Origin: an uncultured Actinomycetes bacterium
GTDB lineage: Bacteria > Actinomycetota > Actinomycetes > Mycobacteriales > Nakamurellaceae
Direction of reading: 5' to 3'
Assembly: GCA_937926105.1 (NCBI GenBank)
Contig: CALANS010000205.1
Span: forward strand, 1-6,954
DNA: 6,954 nucleotides
Shown: positions 1 to 5,809 of the stretch, in pieces
Layout: each line of letters starts with the position of its first letter
Position numbering within the stretch: position 1 is the stretch's first letter
Translations under genes and position numbers: made by a program
Notes under the pieces: model-generated
Told to the model about the DNA's origin: nothing
Database searches by the model: none
The model's input: the letters and a program-made list of their open reading frames with translations, nothing else

Positions 1-308
1 TGGACCGTGTCCCTGCGGTCCGGTGCGATCGAGTACCAGACGTTCCGGCCGCGCTGATCCCGAAGCACGTGTCCGTCCTCCAGCATGATGCGCAGGTGAT
101 AGGAGATCGTCGGCTGACGAAGCCCCATCCCGTCAGTGATGGTCTGCACCGTCGCCTCCCCACCCGGACTACCCGCGATGATGCTGAGGATCTGGATGCG
201 TGTCGGGTCAGCAAGAGCGCGAAGAGTCCGGGCCAGCTCCTCGGCGAGGCTGCGATCCAAGGGGCCCCGAACGGCTCCCTCGCCGTCCGTCGCCTCCCGC
301 AAGCCCAT
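1..308 (-). CDS. arsR: ArsR/SmtB-family transcriptional regulator, partial (C-terminus beyond window)
   Basis: This is a winged-helix metalloregulator of the ArsR/SmtB type, expected to bind DNA as a dimer and repress the divergent ars operon. The gene starts at ATG 308 and is read leftwards; 102 codons are visible and the frame is still open at base 1. An in-frame TAA at 318-320 fixes the start region. Visible hallmarks are ALADPTRIQIL (residues 31-41), the recognition-helix segment LRQPTISYHLRIM (63-75), and the wing with GRNVWYSIAP (87-96). The usual alpha-3 arsenite site (ELCVCDL in classical ArsR) is replaced by EATVQTI at 51-57, and there is no cysteine anywhere in the visible part. Sensing cysteines could lie in the missing C-terminal tail, as in some ArsR subtypes, or this protein may sense something else. 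The family call is firm; the effector is unknown. Confidence 0.9.
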   Translation of the reverse strand, partial: MGLREATDGEGAVRGPLDRSLAEELARTLRALADPTRIQILSIIAGSPGGEATVQTITDGMGLRQPTISYHLRIMLEDGHVLRDQRGRNVWYSIAPDRRDTV

Positions 309-314
309 GCGGGT

Positions 315-320
315 ACTTTA
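315..320 (-). promoter_or_regulatory. Candidate -10 box of a leaderless arsR promoter
   Basis: Read on the minus strand the hexamer is TAAAGT, which fits the actinobacterial TANNNT pattern. It ends six bases before the arsR ATG. That spacing places the transcription start at or next to the A of the start codon, so the mRNA would be leaderless; no Shine-Dalgarno sequence is visible. No convincing -35 box was found. Positional evidence only. Confidence 0.45.
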
Positions 321-440
321 GTCGACCGCCATGAACGCCTCCCCGCACGGGTAACGCCCTCTGCTGCCGGGGAGTCGATGTCGGTCACGCGCCCGCCTCC
401 TCCGCCTGGTTGCCGTTCGGTGAACTCTGCCCTCTCCACC

Positions 441-473
441 TTGCGTGCTGCATTCAATCTTGTCAATATAGAT
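441..473 (+). promoter_or_regulatory. Candidate promoter of the trxB-trxA-acr3-arsRC-arsC operon
   Basis: A TTGCGT at 441-446 could serve as a -35 box, and the only AT-rich patch in the intergenic region (CAATATAGATA, 464-474) lies just before the trxB ATG at 476. With a 17-base spacer the -10 would be CAATAT (464-469), a weak match; with a 20-base spacer it would be TATAGA (467-472). No Shine-Dalgarno precedes the ATG, so a leaderless or near-leaderless start is likely. The exact boxes are uncertain. Confidence 0.4.
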
Positions 474-484
474 ACATGTCGATT
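454..484 (+). promoter_or_regulatory. Candidate ArsR operator overlapping the trxB promoter and start codon
   Basis: The stretch from TCAATCTTG to GTCGATT is unusually AT-rich for this genome. It carries an imperfect dyad (TCAATAT on one side, ATGTCGA on the other, about 20 bases overall), which resembles the AT-rich imperfect palindromes bound by ArsR/SmtB proteins. Its position over the start of the first operon gene suits a repressor site. The symmetry is poor, so this is a candidate only. The rest of the intergenic region (321-440) is GC-rich and shows no recognisable element. Confidence 0.35.
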
Positions 485-1450
485 CAAGAGGTTGAGCTGG
501 TCATCGTCGGATCCGGTCCTGCGGGGTATACCGCAGCCGTGTACGCCGCCCGGGCGGGACTCGCGCCGGTCGTGCTCGCCGGTTCGGTGACCGCCGGTGG
601 CGCTCTGATGACGACGACCGAGGTGGAGAACTTCCCCGGTTTCGTCGACGGCGTTCAGGGCCCGGACCTGATGGAGTCGATGCGCCAGCAGGCCGAGCGA
701 TTCGGTGCGCGCATTCTCCTCGATGACGCGATCCGCGTCGACCTCGACGGTCCGGTCAAGACGGTCGAGACCGGTGCCGGCCAGGTCTTCCAGGCCCGCG
801 CTGTGATCCTTGCCATGGGCTCCGCGTACCGGAAGCTCGACCTTGCAGACGAAGACCGTCTCACGGGTCGCGGCGTGTCGTGGTGCGCCACCTGTGACGG
901 GTTCTTCTTCCGTGAGCAGGAGATCGTCGTGGTCGGTGGGGGCGATTCTGCCATGGAGGAGGCCCTGTTCCTTACCCGTTTCGCCTCGAAAGTGACCGTC
1001 GTGCACCGCCGCGACGAGTTCCGGGCCTCCCGGATCATGGCGCAGCGGGTGCTGGAGCATCCGAAGATCGACGTGTGTTGGAACAGTGAGGTCGCAAGCC
1101 TGAACGGGCTGGAGAAGCTCGAATCGATCACCCTCCGGGACACGCTGACCGGCCGACAGCAGGACCTTGCTGCGACGGGGGTGTTCGTTGCCATCGGTCA
1201 CGACCCGCGTTCCGAGCTCGTCACCGGTATCGTCGACACCGACAGCGACGGATATGTGCTCGTCGAGCACCCTTCGACCCGTACGAACCTGCCCGGAGTG
1301 TTCGCGTCCGGCGATCTCGTCGACCACACCTACCGGCAGGCGATCACCGCCGCCGGCACCGGCTGCGCCGCGGCGCAGGACGCCCAGCACTACCTCGCCG
1401 CACTCGAGAACGCCGAGGCCGAGGCCGAGACTGCGGAGGTGTTCGCATGA
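476..1450 (+). CDS. trxB: Thioredoxin reductase (TrxB), ars-operon copy
   Basis: This is a cytoplasmic FAD enzyme that passes electrons from NADPH to thioredoxin. The 324-aa length is normal for low-molecular-weight TrxB. In order it shows the FAD-binding GSGPAG (residues 12-17), ENFPGF (51-56), the redox-active CATC (137-140), the NADPH-binding GGGDSA (154-159) with HRRDEFRAS (177-185), and the C-terminal FAD motif [10 protein letters not shown] (274-283). I chose ATG 476 because the family N-terminus begins just before the FAD motif; the frame extends upstream to a TTG at 410, but the added residues are cysteine-rich and unlike the family. It overlaps trxA by four bases (ATGA). Its position at the head of an ars operon suggests it recharges the thioredoxin that reduces ArsC. 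A housekeeping trxB elsewhere is likely. Confidence 0.95.
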   Translation: MSIQEVELVIVGSGPAGYTAAVYAARAGLAPVVLAGSVTAGGALMTTTEVENFPGFVDGVQGPDLMESMRQQAERFGARILLDDAIRVDLDGPVKTVETGAGQVFQARAVILAMGSAYRKLDLADEDRLTGRGVSWCATCDGFFFREQEIVVVGGGDSAMEEALFLTRFASKVTVVHRRDEFRASRIMAQRVLEHPKIDVCWNSEVASLNGLEKLESITLRDTLTGRQQDLAATGVFVAIGHDPRSELVTGIVDTDSDGYVLVEHPSTRTNLPGVFASGDLVDHTYRQAITAAGTGCAAAQDAQHYLAALENAEAEAETAEVFA

Positions 1451-1773
1451 GCGCCCTTGCGAATGTGACGGATGCGACGTTCCAGGACGAGGTCCTGAGC
1501 TCGGACGTTCCGGTGATCGTTGACATCTGGGCGACTTGGTGTGGCCCGTGCCGGCAGGTCGCGCCGCTGCTTGAACAGCTCGCTGCCGAATACGACGGTC
1601 GGGTCAAGATCGTCAAGGTCGACGCAGACCAGAACCCCGAGACCGTGATCGCGGCCGGCGTCACATCCATCCCGACGCTCGGCTTCTACCGCGGAGGGAA
1701 ACGCACCGACATCCTCATCGGAGCACACCCGAAGCCCGTCATCGCCGAGAAAATCGAGGGGCTGCTCGCATGA
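1447..1773 (+). CDS. trxA: Thioredoxin (TrxA), ars-operon copy
   Basis: This is a small cytoplasmic dithiol reductant, 108 aa, the full length for a classical thioredoxin. The active site WCGPC is at residues 31-35, preceded by the buried Asp26 (VDIW), and the cis-proline loop [11 protein letters not shown] starts at residue 74 with Pro76. It begins at ATG 1447 inside the trxB stop region and ends in an ATGA overlap with acr3, so it is translationally coupled to both neighbours. Its upstream neighbour is its reductase, and two arsenate reductases lie downstream. It is therefore the obvious candidate electron donor for one or both ArsC domains, although those have cysteine spacing more typical of mycothiol-dependent enzymes. 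Confidence 0.95.
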   Translation: MSALANVTDATFQDEVLSSDVPVIVDIWATWCGPCRQVAPLLEQLAAEYDGRVKIVKVDADQNPETVIAAGVTSIPTLGFYRGGKRTDILIGAHPKPVIAEKIEGLLA

Positions 1774-2867
1774 CCGCCACCGACATCGTCCCCGCGCCCG
1801 CAGCAACCAGGCGCCTATCGACCCTCGACCGCTGGCTGCCGCTGTGGATCGGGCTGGCCATGGTCGCCGGAATCCTCCTCGGCCGTTTCATTCCGGGCGT
1901 CTCCACCCTGCTCGCCAGTCTCGAGCTCGGCGGGATCTCCATCCCGATCGCACTCGGACTGCTGGTCATGATGTACCCGGTGCTCGCGAAAGTCCGCTAC
2001 GACAAGGTCGCCTCCGTCACCGGCGACAAGAAGCTGCTCATCTCGTCCCTCGTGCTGAACTGGCTCGTCGGCCCCGCGTTGATGTTCGTGCTGGCCTGGG
2101 TGTTCCTGCCGGATCTGCCCGAGTACCGCACCGGGCTGATCATCGTCGGGCTTGCCCGGTGCATCGCGATGGTCGTGATCTGGAACGATCTCGCCTGCGG
2201 GGACAGGGAAGCCGCCGCGGTCCTCGTCGCCATCAACTCGGTGTTCCAGGTCGTGGCGTTCTCCCTGCTCGGCTGGTTCTACCTCACCGTGCTGCCCGGA
2301 TGGCTCGGCTTGGACACCCATGGGCTGGACATTTCGATCGGGCAGATCGCTCTCAACGTGCTGATTTTCCTCGGTGTCCCGCTCGTGGCGGGGTTCGCGT
2401 CCCGTTTCATCGGCGAACGTCGCAAGGGCCGAGACTGGTACGAGGAGAAGTTCCTCCCGCGAGTGGGCCCGTGGGCACTGTATGGCCTGCTGTTCACGAT
2501 CGTGCTGCTCTTCGCCCTGCAAGGCCACCAGGTCACATCACGCCCGTGGGACGTCGCACGCATCGCCCTGCCGTTGCTCGCCTACTTCGCGATCATGTGG
2601 TTCACCGGCCTCCTGACCGGCAAAGCGCTCGGGCTGAACTACGCCCGGTCCTCAACGCTGGCGTTCACCGCGGCAGGCAACAACTTCGAGCTCGCGATCG
2701 CGGTAGCCATCGGCACCTTCGGGGCGGTCTCAGGACAGGCCCTCGCCGGCGTCGTCGGCCCGCTCATCGAAGTGCCGGTCCTGGTCGGCCTCGTCTACGT
2801 CTCACTCTGGGCCGCCAAGGCCTGGTTCGGCACGGACCCATTCACCGCTGAAAGGATGAAATCATGA
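1770..2867 (+). CDS. acr3: ACR3-family arsenite efflux permease
   Basis: This is an inner-membrane transporter that exports arsenite, and in the family sometimes antimonite, using the proton motive force. At 365 aa it is typical of bacterial Acr3 and shows about ten hydrophobic segments, the first around residues 23-45. The family's two key residues are present: the conserved cysteine in GLARCIAMV (Cys131) and the glutamate in GNNFELAIA (Glu307). A second cysteine lies in WNDLACGD (Cys143), also a conserved block, and GLLVMMYPVLAKVRY (63-77) is the characteristic early motif. The start ATG overlaps the trxA stop, and its stop overlaps the arsR-arsC start (ATGA both times). It belongs to the ACR3 family and is not an ArsB. 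No arsA ATPase gene is present. Confidence 0.96.
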   Translation: MTATDIVPAPAATRRLSTLDRWLPLWIGLAMVAGILLGRFIPGVSTLLASLELGGISIPIALGLLVMMYPVLAKVRYDKVASVTGDKKLLISSLVLNWLVGPALMFVLAWVFLPDLPEYRTGLIIVGLARCIAMVVIWNDLACGDREAAAVLVAINSVFQVVAFSLLGWFYLTVLPGWLGLDTHGLDISIGQIALNVLIFLGVPLVAGFASRFIGERRKGRDWYEEKFLPRVGPWALYGLLFTIVLLFALQGHQVTSRPWDVARIALPLLAYFAIMWFTGLLTGKALGLNYARSSTLAFTAAGNNFELAIAVAIGTFGAVSGQALAGVVGPLIEVPVLVGLVYVSLWAAKAWFGTDPFTAERMKS

Positions 2868-3862
2868 ACGTCACGCTGACGGCCGCGGGCGAGACCTGCA
2901 GCCCCATCGCCACCCACGCGATCGGTCAGGAAGCCGCTTCGACGGTCGCAACCACACTGAAGGCGCTCTCCGATCCGCTACGACTGCGGATGCTGTCCGC
3001 GATCGCATCCGACCCGCGCGGGGAATCGTGCGTCTGCGACCTCGCCGAGCTCGCCGACGTGTCGCAGCCCACCGTTTCCCACCACCTGAAAGTCCTCAAG
3101 GACGTCGACGTTCTCACCTCCGAACGCCGCGGCACCTGGGTCTGGTATCGCATCAACCCGAACCGGCGCGCCGCCGTGACCGCACTCCTCGACGCGTTCG
3201 CTCCCGCAACAGTCGCCGCCCCCACCTTGCTCGACACCCCGTCGGGAGACAAGGCGCGCCCCGACTTCGACACCAGGATCACGCACCTCGCCGAGGAACT
3301 CGCCCTGGACGTTCCCGAGCTCGACAAGCAGACCGTGCTGACCATCGTCCGCGAGTCCTACACCGCGCTCGCACGCACCGCCACCGTCACCACCGCGCTC
3401 GTTCCCCTCACCGAACGCTTCGCGCGGCAGCGCCTCGCGGACCTCACCCGCAACCGCGATACATCTGTCCCGCAGGTGCTGTTCGTCTGCGTCGCGAACG
3501 CCGGACGCTCGCAACTCGCGGCAGCTCTCGTCAACCAGATGGCTGGAGGGAAAGTCATCGCACGTTCCGCCGGATCCCGCCCTGCAGACGTCATCCACCC
3601 CCACGTCCGTTCTCTCCTGGCCAAGATCGAAGGCCCCGGCGCCGCGGAGCGATTCCCGAAGCCCCTCACCGATGACGCGGTCCGCGCCGCCGACGTCGTC
3701 ATCACCATGGGATGCGGAGACGTCTGCCCCGTGATCCCCGGCGTCCGCTACGACGACTGGGCGGTCGGAGACCCCGCCCTCGCCTCCCGGGAAGGTGTCG
3801 AAGCCATTCGCGACGACATCACCGCCCGCGTCCGTGTTCTCGTCGACGACCTCACCCACTAA
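2864..3862 (+). CDS. Fused ArsR regulator - ArsC arsenate reductase (ArsRC)
   Basis: A 332-aa two-part protein. Residues about 25-115 are an ArsR winged helix with ALSDPLRLRML (34-44), the arsenite-binding site ESCVCDL (Cys56, Cys58), recognition helix SQPTVSHHLKVL (67-78) and wing GTWVWYRI (90-97). Residues about 130-200 form a helical linker like the N-terminal three-helix domain of some actinobacterial arsenate reductases. From residue 203 it is a low-molecular-weight-phosphatase-type arsenate reductase: catalytic loop CVANAGRS (Cys209 nucleophile, Arg215), then TMGCGDVCP (Cys284, Cys288) and the general-acid region DDWAVGDPA. It likely combines arsenite-responsive repression with arsenate reduction. 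ArsR-ArsC fusions are known in bacteria. An odd point is Ala at 211, where the neighbouring ArsC has His. It overlaps acr3 by four bases; arsC follows after 23 bases. Confidence 0.93.
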   Translation: MNVTLTAAGETCSPIATHAIGQEAASTVATTLKALSDPLRLRMLSAIASDPRGESCVCDLAELADVSQPTVSHHLKVLKDVDVLTSERRGTWVWYRINPNRRAAVTALLDAFAPATVAAPTLLDTPSGDKARPDFDTRITHLAEELALDVPELDKQTVLTIVRESYTALARTATVTTALVPLTERFARQRLADLTRNRDTSVPQVLFVCVANAGRSQLAAALVNQMAGGKVIARSAGSRPADVIHPHVRSLLAKIEGPGAAERFPKPLTDDAVRAADVVITMGCGDVCPVIPGVRYDDWAVGDPALASREGVEAIRDDITARVRVLVDDLTH

Positions 3863-3875
3863 CCACCTCTTCCTC

Positions 3876-3880
3876 AGGAG
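3876..3880 (+). promoter_or_regulatory. Shine-Dalgarno of stand-alone arsC
   Basis: AGGAG lies five bases before ATG 3886 and decides the start of arsC. The reading frame itself is open further upstream (to about 3712), but that extension overlaps arsRC and is out of frame with it. This is the only non-overlapping junction in the operon, so arsC has independent ribosome loading. Confidence 0.8.
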
Positions 3881-3885
3881 CTCCA

Positions 3886-4293
3886 ATGACCAGTACCGCG
3901 ACCAAGCCATCCGTTCTCTTCGTCTGCGTGCACAACGCCGGCCGCTCACAGATGGCCGCCGGGTTCCTCCGGGACATCGCCGGCGACCGCATCGAAGTGC
4001 GTTCCGCCGGGTCCATGCCCGCTGACCAGATCAACCCGATCGCTGTCGAAGCAATGGAAGAGCTCGGCATCGACATCACGGCGGAACAGCCCAAGATCCT
4101 CACCACCGAGGCCGTGCAGGCCTCGGATGTCGTCATCACCATGGGCTGCGGTGACGCGTGCCCGTTCTTCCCCGGGAAGCGCTACGAAGACTGGAAGCTT
4201 GACGACCCCGCCGGCCAGGGCATTGACGCAGTCCGTCCCATCCGCGACGAGATCCGCGGGCGCATCGAACAACTCGTCAGCGAACTGGTCTAA
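3886..4293 (+). CDS. arsC: Arsenate reductase, low-molecular-weight-phosphatase type (probable arsenate-mycothiol transferase)
   Basis: This cytoplasmic enzyme reduces arsenate to arsenite. The 135-aa protein has the phosphatase-like loop CVHNAGRSQ with nucleophile Cys14 and Arg20, the RSAGS block (39-43), TMGCGDACP (Cys88 and Cys92), and the DDPAG general-acid motif (106-110). The CGDAC spacing (three residues between cysteines) and the FFPGKRYEDW stretch resemble Corynebacterium ArsC1/ArsC2, which use mycothiol and mycoredoxin. The thioredoxin-coupled staphylococcal type instead has a longer Cys-X6-Cys. That points to a mycothiol transferase, yet the operon supplies its own TrxA/TrxB, so the real donor is open. 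It follows arsRC by 23 bases with its own AGGAG, and a strong hairpin follows 21 bases after the stop, marking the operon end. Confidence 0.94.
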   Translation: MTSTATKPSVLFVCVHNAGRSQMAAGFLRDIAGDRIEVRSAGSMPADQINPIAVEAMEELGIDITAEQPKILTTEAVQASDVVITMGCGDACPFFPGKRYEDWKLDDPAGQGIDAVRPIRDEIRGRIEQLVSELV

Positions 4294-4314
4294 AGGTCGA
4301 CCTACCCTCGCCAG

Positions 4315-4348
4315 AGCCCCACGCACCGCGGCCACGGTGCGTGGGGCT
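4315..4348 (+). terminator. Hairpin terminator of the ars operon
   Basis: A perfect 14-bp stem (4315-4328 pairing with 4335-4348; arms AGCCCCACGCACCG and CGGTGCGTGGGGCT) with a six-base loop lies 21 bases after the arsC stop. It is very GC-rich and has no T-run, which is common for actinobacterial terminators. It would separate arsC transcription from the oxidoreductase remnant downstream. Confidence 0.75.
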
Positions 4349-4350
4349 GT

Positions 4351-4369
4351 CGTTCAGAAGCCGTTCAGA
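4351..4369 (+). repeat. Short direct repeat CGTTCAGA, 11-base period
   Basis: CGTTCAGA occurs at 4351-4358 and again at 4362-4369, eleven bases apart, i.e. about one helical turn. It lies between the ars terminator and the start of the truncated oxidoreductase gene. It could be part of a regulator site for that gene, or chance. No clear promoter boxes were found around it. Confidence 0.4.
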
Positions 4370-4437
4370 CGCAACAGCCATCCTGACCACGACAAACCCC
4401 GCCACACCTCGGCTGACCTGTCGAAGAAGTCTCTCGC

Positions 4438-4537
4438 ATGACCCATCTCGCCGTGATCGGCGGCAGCGATGCCGGCATCTCCGCCGCGCTGCGCGCCCGG
4501 GAACTCGACCCCACCGTTGAGGTGACCGTGGTCGTCG
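4438..4537 (+). pseudogene. FAD-dependent pyridine nucleotide-disulphide oxidoreductase, 5' fragment only
   Basis: Only the first ~33 codons survive. From ATG 4438 the protein opens with MTHLAVIGGSDAGISAALRA, a Rossmann FAD-binding start (GGSDAG at residues 8-13) followed by a predicted helix and the strand EVTVVV. This matches the N-terminus of CoA-disulphide-reductase-like flavoproteins that often accompany actinobacterial ars operons. After about base 4537 the sequence becomes the broken end of an IS5-family element. The hybrid frame runs on through IS DNA to a TGA at 4597-4599, giving a 53-aa product that cannot fold as the enzyme. A GAAGAAG about nine bases upstream is a weak Shine-Dalgarno. 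The specific substrate of the original enzyme cannot be read from this stub. Confidence 0.8.
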
Positions 4538-5354
4538 TTTGTCGTAGCGGGTGGCGATGCCGCGCCATTGCTTCAAGCTCGCGAAGCGGCGCTCGATGAC
4601 GTTGCGGTGCCGGTAGTCGTCGTGGTCGTAGGTGACAGGTCGTCCGCCCCGAGAGCCGCGCCGGAGGCGGTGGCCGATCTGATCCGATGGTTGCGGGATG
4701 ACGGCTTGGACTCCGCGGCCGCGCAGGTGCTGGCGGATCGCGCGGGACGAGTAGGCCTTGTCGCCGCGGACCCGGTCGGGGCGGGTCCTGGGCCGGCCGG
4801 TGGGGCGAGCGACGCGCAGCTGTTCCAGTAGCGGGATCAGCATGGGCGAGTCCCCGGACTGACCAGGAGTGACGGCGATCACCAGCGGCAGCCCGCACCC
4901 ATCGACCAGGTGGTGGAGTTTGGTCGAGAGCCCGCCGCGGGAACGGCCGATGCCGTGGTCAGGCGGCTCGATCAGCGGATTCTTGTAGTTCGACGAAGCC
5001 CCCTGTGACGCGGGTGATGTTCGTCGCATGCTGATGAGCGCGCGCGATCGTGGAGTCCACCGATACCGACCAGTCGAGCTTGCCCGCCGCGTCCGCGCGG
5101 GCCAGCAGCAGCGCATGGATGTGATCCCAGGTGCCATCGCCAGCCATCCGCCGATGCCACTTCCAGACCGTCTGCCACGGCCCGAACACTTCCGGCAGAT
5201 CCCGCCACGCGATCCCGGTCCGATACCGATACGCGATCGCCTCCACCATCGTCCGGGCATCCGAGAACGGACGACCCTTCCGACCCGTCGGCCCAGGCAG
5301 AAACGGGCCGATCAACTCCCACTGAGCATCCGAAAGCAACTGAAAACGCGACAC
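4538..5354 (-). pseudogene. IS5-family DDE transposase, two frames, C-terminally truncated
   Basis: The first frame starts at GTG 5354 (MSRFQLLSDAQWELIGPFLP) and ends at 4959 after 131 aa. It includes a helix-turn-helix-like N-terminus and the first catalytic Asp in WSVSVDSTIARAHQHA. The second frame continues from about 5003 with NYKNPLIEPPDHGIGRSRGG, the second Asp in VRGDKAYSS and the Glu in NVIERRFASLKQWRG, so all three DDE residues survive. The frames differ by one base and meet near a run of five G (minus strand, 5004-5000). In this group the two-frame layout with the first frame ending in ...VELQES...AA is usual and read by programmed frameshifting, so I do not count it as decay. The true damage is loss of the C-terminus after RYDK (~4538). 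The long open frame continuing to 4277 is host DNA. Confidence 0.85.
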
Positions 5355-5381
5355 CCCTCCAGCATCACAGCATCAGCCCCC

Positions 5382-5400
5382 GAATTTAGGAGACACGCCC
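5382..5400 (-). repeat. Surviving terminal inverted repeat of the IS5-family element
   Basis: On the minus strand the element begins GGGCGTGTCTCCTAAATTC, 46 bases before the transposase GTG. The stretch immediately outside (TAG TCG...) reads in frame with the SRAP fragment, so the boundary is well placed at 5400/5401. The partner repeat at the other end is absent. Confidence 0.65.
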
Positions 5401-5401
5401 T

Positions 5402-5809
5402 AGTCGCCCTTGCCGTGGTCCGAAAGGTGACAAGCAGCAGCACTTCATCCGCAGCGACGAGCTGCTCGCGGCGGCCGGCCTGACCTAGACGATGGAGGTG
5501 GCGGGGGAGCGGCGCCGGGTGTTCGTCGTCGTCACGCGCGAGGCCCGCGACGCCAGCGGAGAGGTACATGACCGGATGCCGGCGTTCCTCACCGCGGACC
5601 TGTGGGACGAGTGGCTGAGCCCCGTGTCGCTCACCGTCGACGGCGATGCCACCCAGTCGAAAGCGCACCGTGCCGAGCTGCTAGCGGACCTCGATCATGC
5701 CTCTTCTGCGATCGCGTTGACGATGCGCACATACGAGGTCGACCGGCGGGTGAACAACTCCCGCACGGTCGACCCTGGCGACGCGACTCTCATCGAACCG
5801 GCGTCGTAG
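5402..5809 (+). pseudogene. SOS response-associated peptidase (SRAP/YedK/HMCES family), C-terminal remnant
   Basis: SRAP proteins shield abasic sites in single-stranded DNA through an N-terminal Cys2. Here only the C-terminal part remains. From 5402 the frame gives a KGDKQQHFIR strand and the ELLAAAGL core, then a TAG stop at 5486-5488. The same frame resumes after the stop with VFVVVTREARDASGEVHDRM, containing the family's catalytic His in HDRMP, then WDEWLSP and YEVDRRVNNSRTVDPGD, ending at 5809. Everything N-terminal, including Cys2, is missing because the IS sits at 5400. The internal TAG could come from a single-base change such as CAG to TAG, since the frame is the same on both sides. 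An ATG at 5492 could start a 105-aa product, but it would lack the active cysteine. The 3' end overlaps the convergent HTH gene by 20 bases. Confidence 0.82.

Larger units (their letters stand above)
4538..5400 (-). mobile_element. IS5-family insertion sequence, truncated at its transposase 3' end
   Basis: The element is read on the minus strand from its intact end near 5400 to a broken end near 4538. The intact end carries a terminal-repeat-like GGGCGTGTCTCCTAAATT (minus strand) and abuts TA at 5401-5402, the kind of target this group uses. At the other end the transposase stops being recognisable directly after RYDK; the last ~25 residues and the second terminal repeat are missing. I searched 4290-4560 by eye for the partner repeat and found none. 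The element is therefore not mobile on its own unless complemented and repaired. It separates an ars-associated gene fragment from an SRAP gene fragment. Confidence 0.85.

Noticed and set aside
410..475. Upstream extension of trxB to a TTG at 410
   Set aside because: The added 22 residues are cysteine-rich and unlike TrxB N-termini. The ATG at 476 places the FAD motif at the normal distance, and the promoter-like sequence lies inside the extension.
69..590. 173-codon plus-strand open frame over the arsR and trxB starts
   Set aside because: It is antisense to clear ArsR coding and out of frame with TrxB; the composition is that of a GC-rich shadow frame.
1815..2851. Long open frames on both strands inside acr3
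   Set aside because: These are shadows of the acr3 frame. They are Arg/Pro/His-rich or acidic low-complexity translations with no domain, while the Acr3 frame has its full family motifs.
2978..3949. 323-codon minus-strand frame opposite arsRC
   Set aside because: A Gly/Asp/Val-rich shadow of a strong third-position-GC gene on the other strand; no recognisable motif.
4277..4537. Extension of the transposase second frame past RYDK to 4277
   Set aside because: The residues after RYDK come from oxidoreductase and ars terminator DNA read in reverse, and they do not resemble a transposase C-terminus.
4565..4831. 87-codon plus-strand frame inside the IS
   Set aside because: Antisense to the DDE catalytic core of the transposase; no independent start signal.
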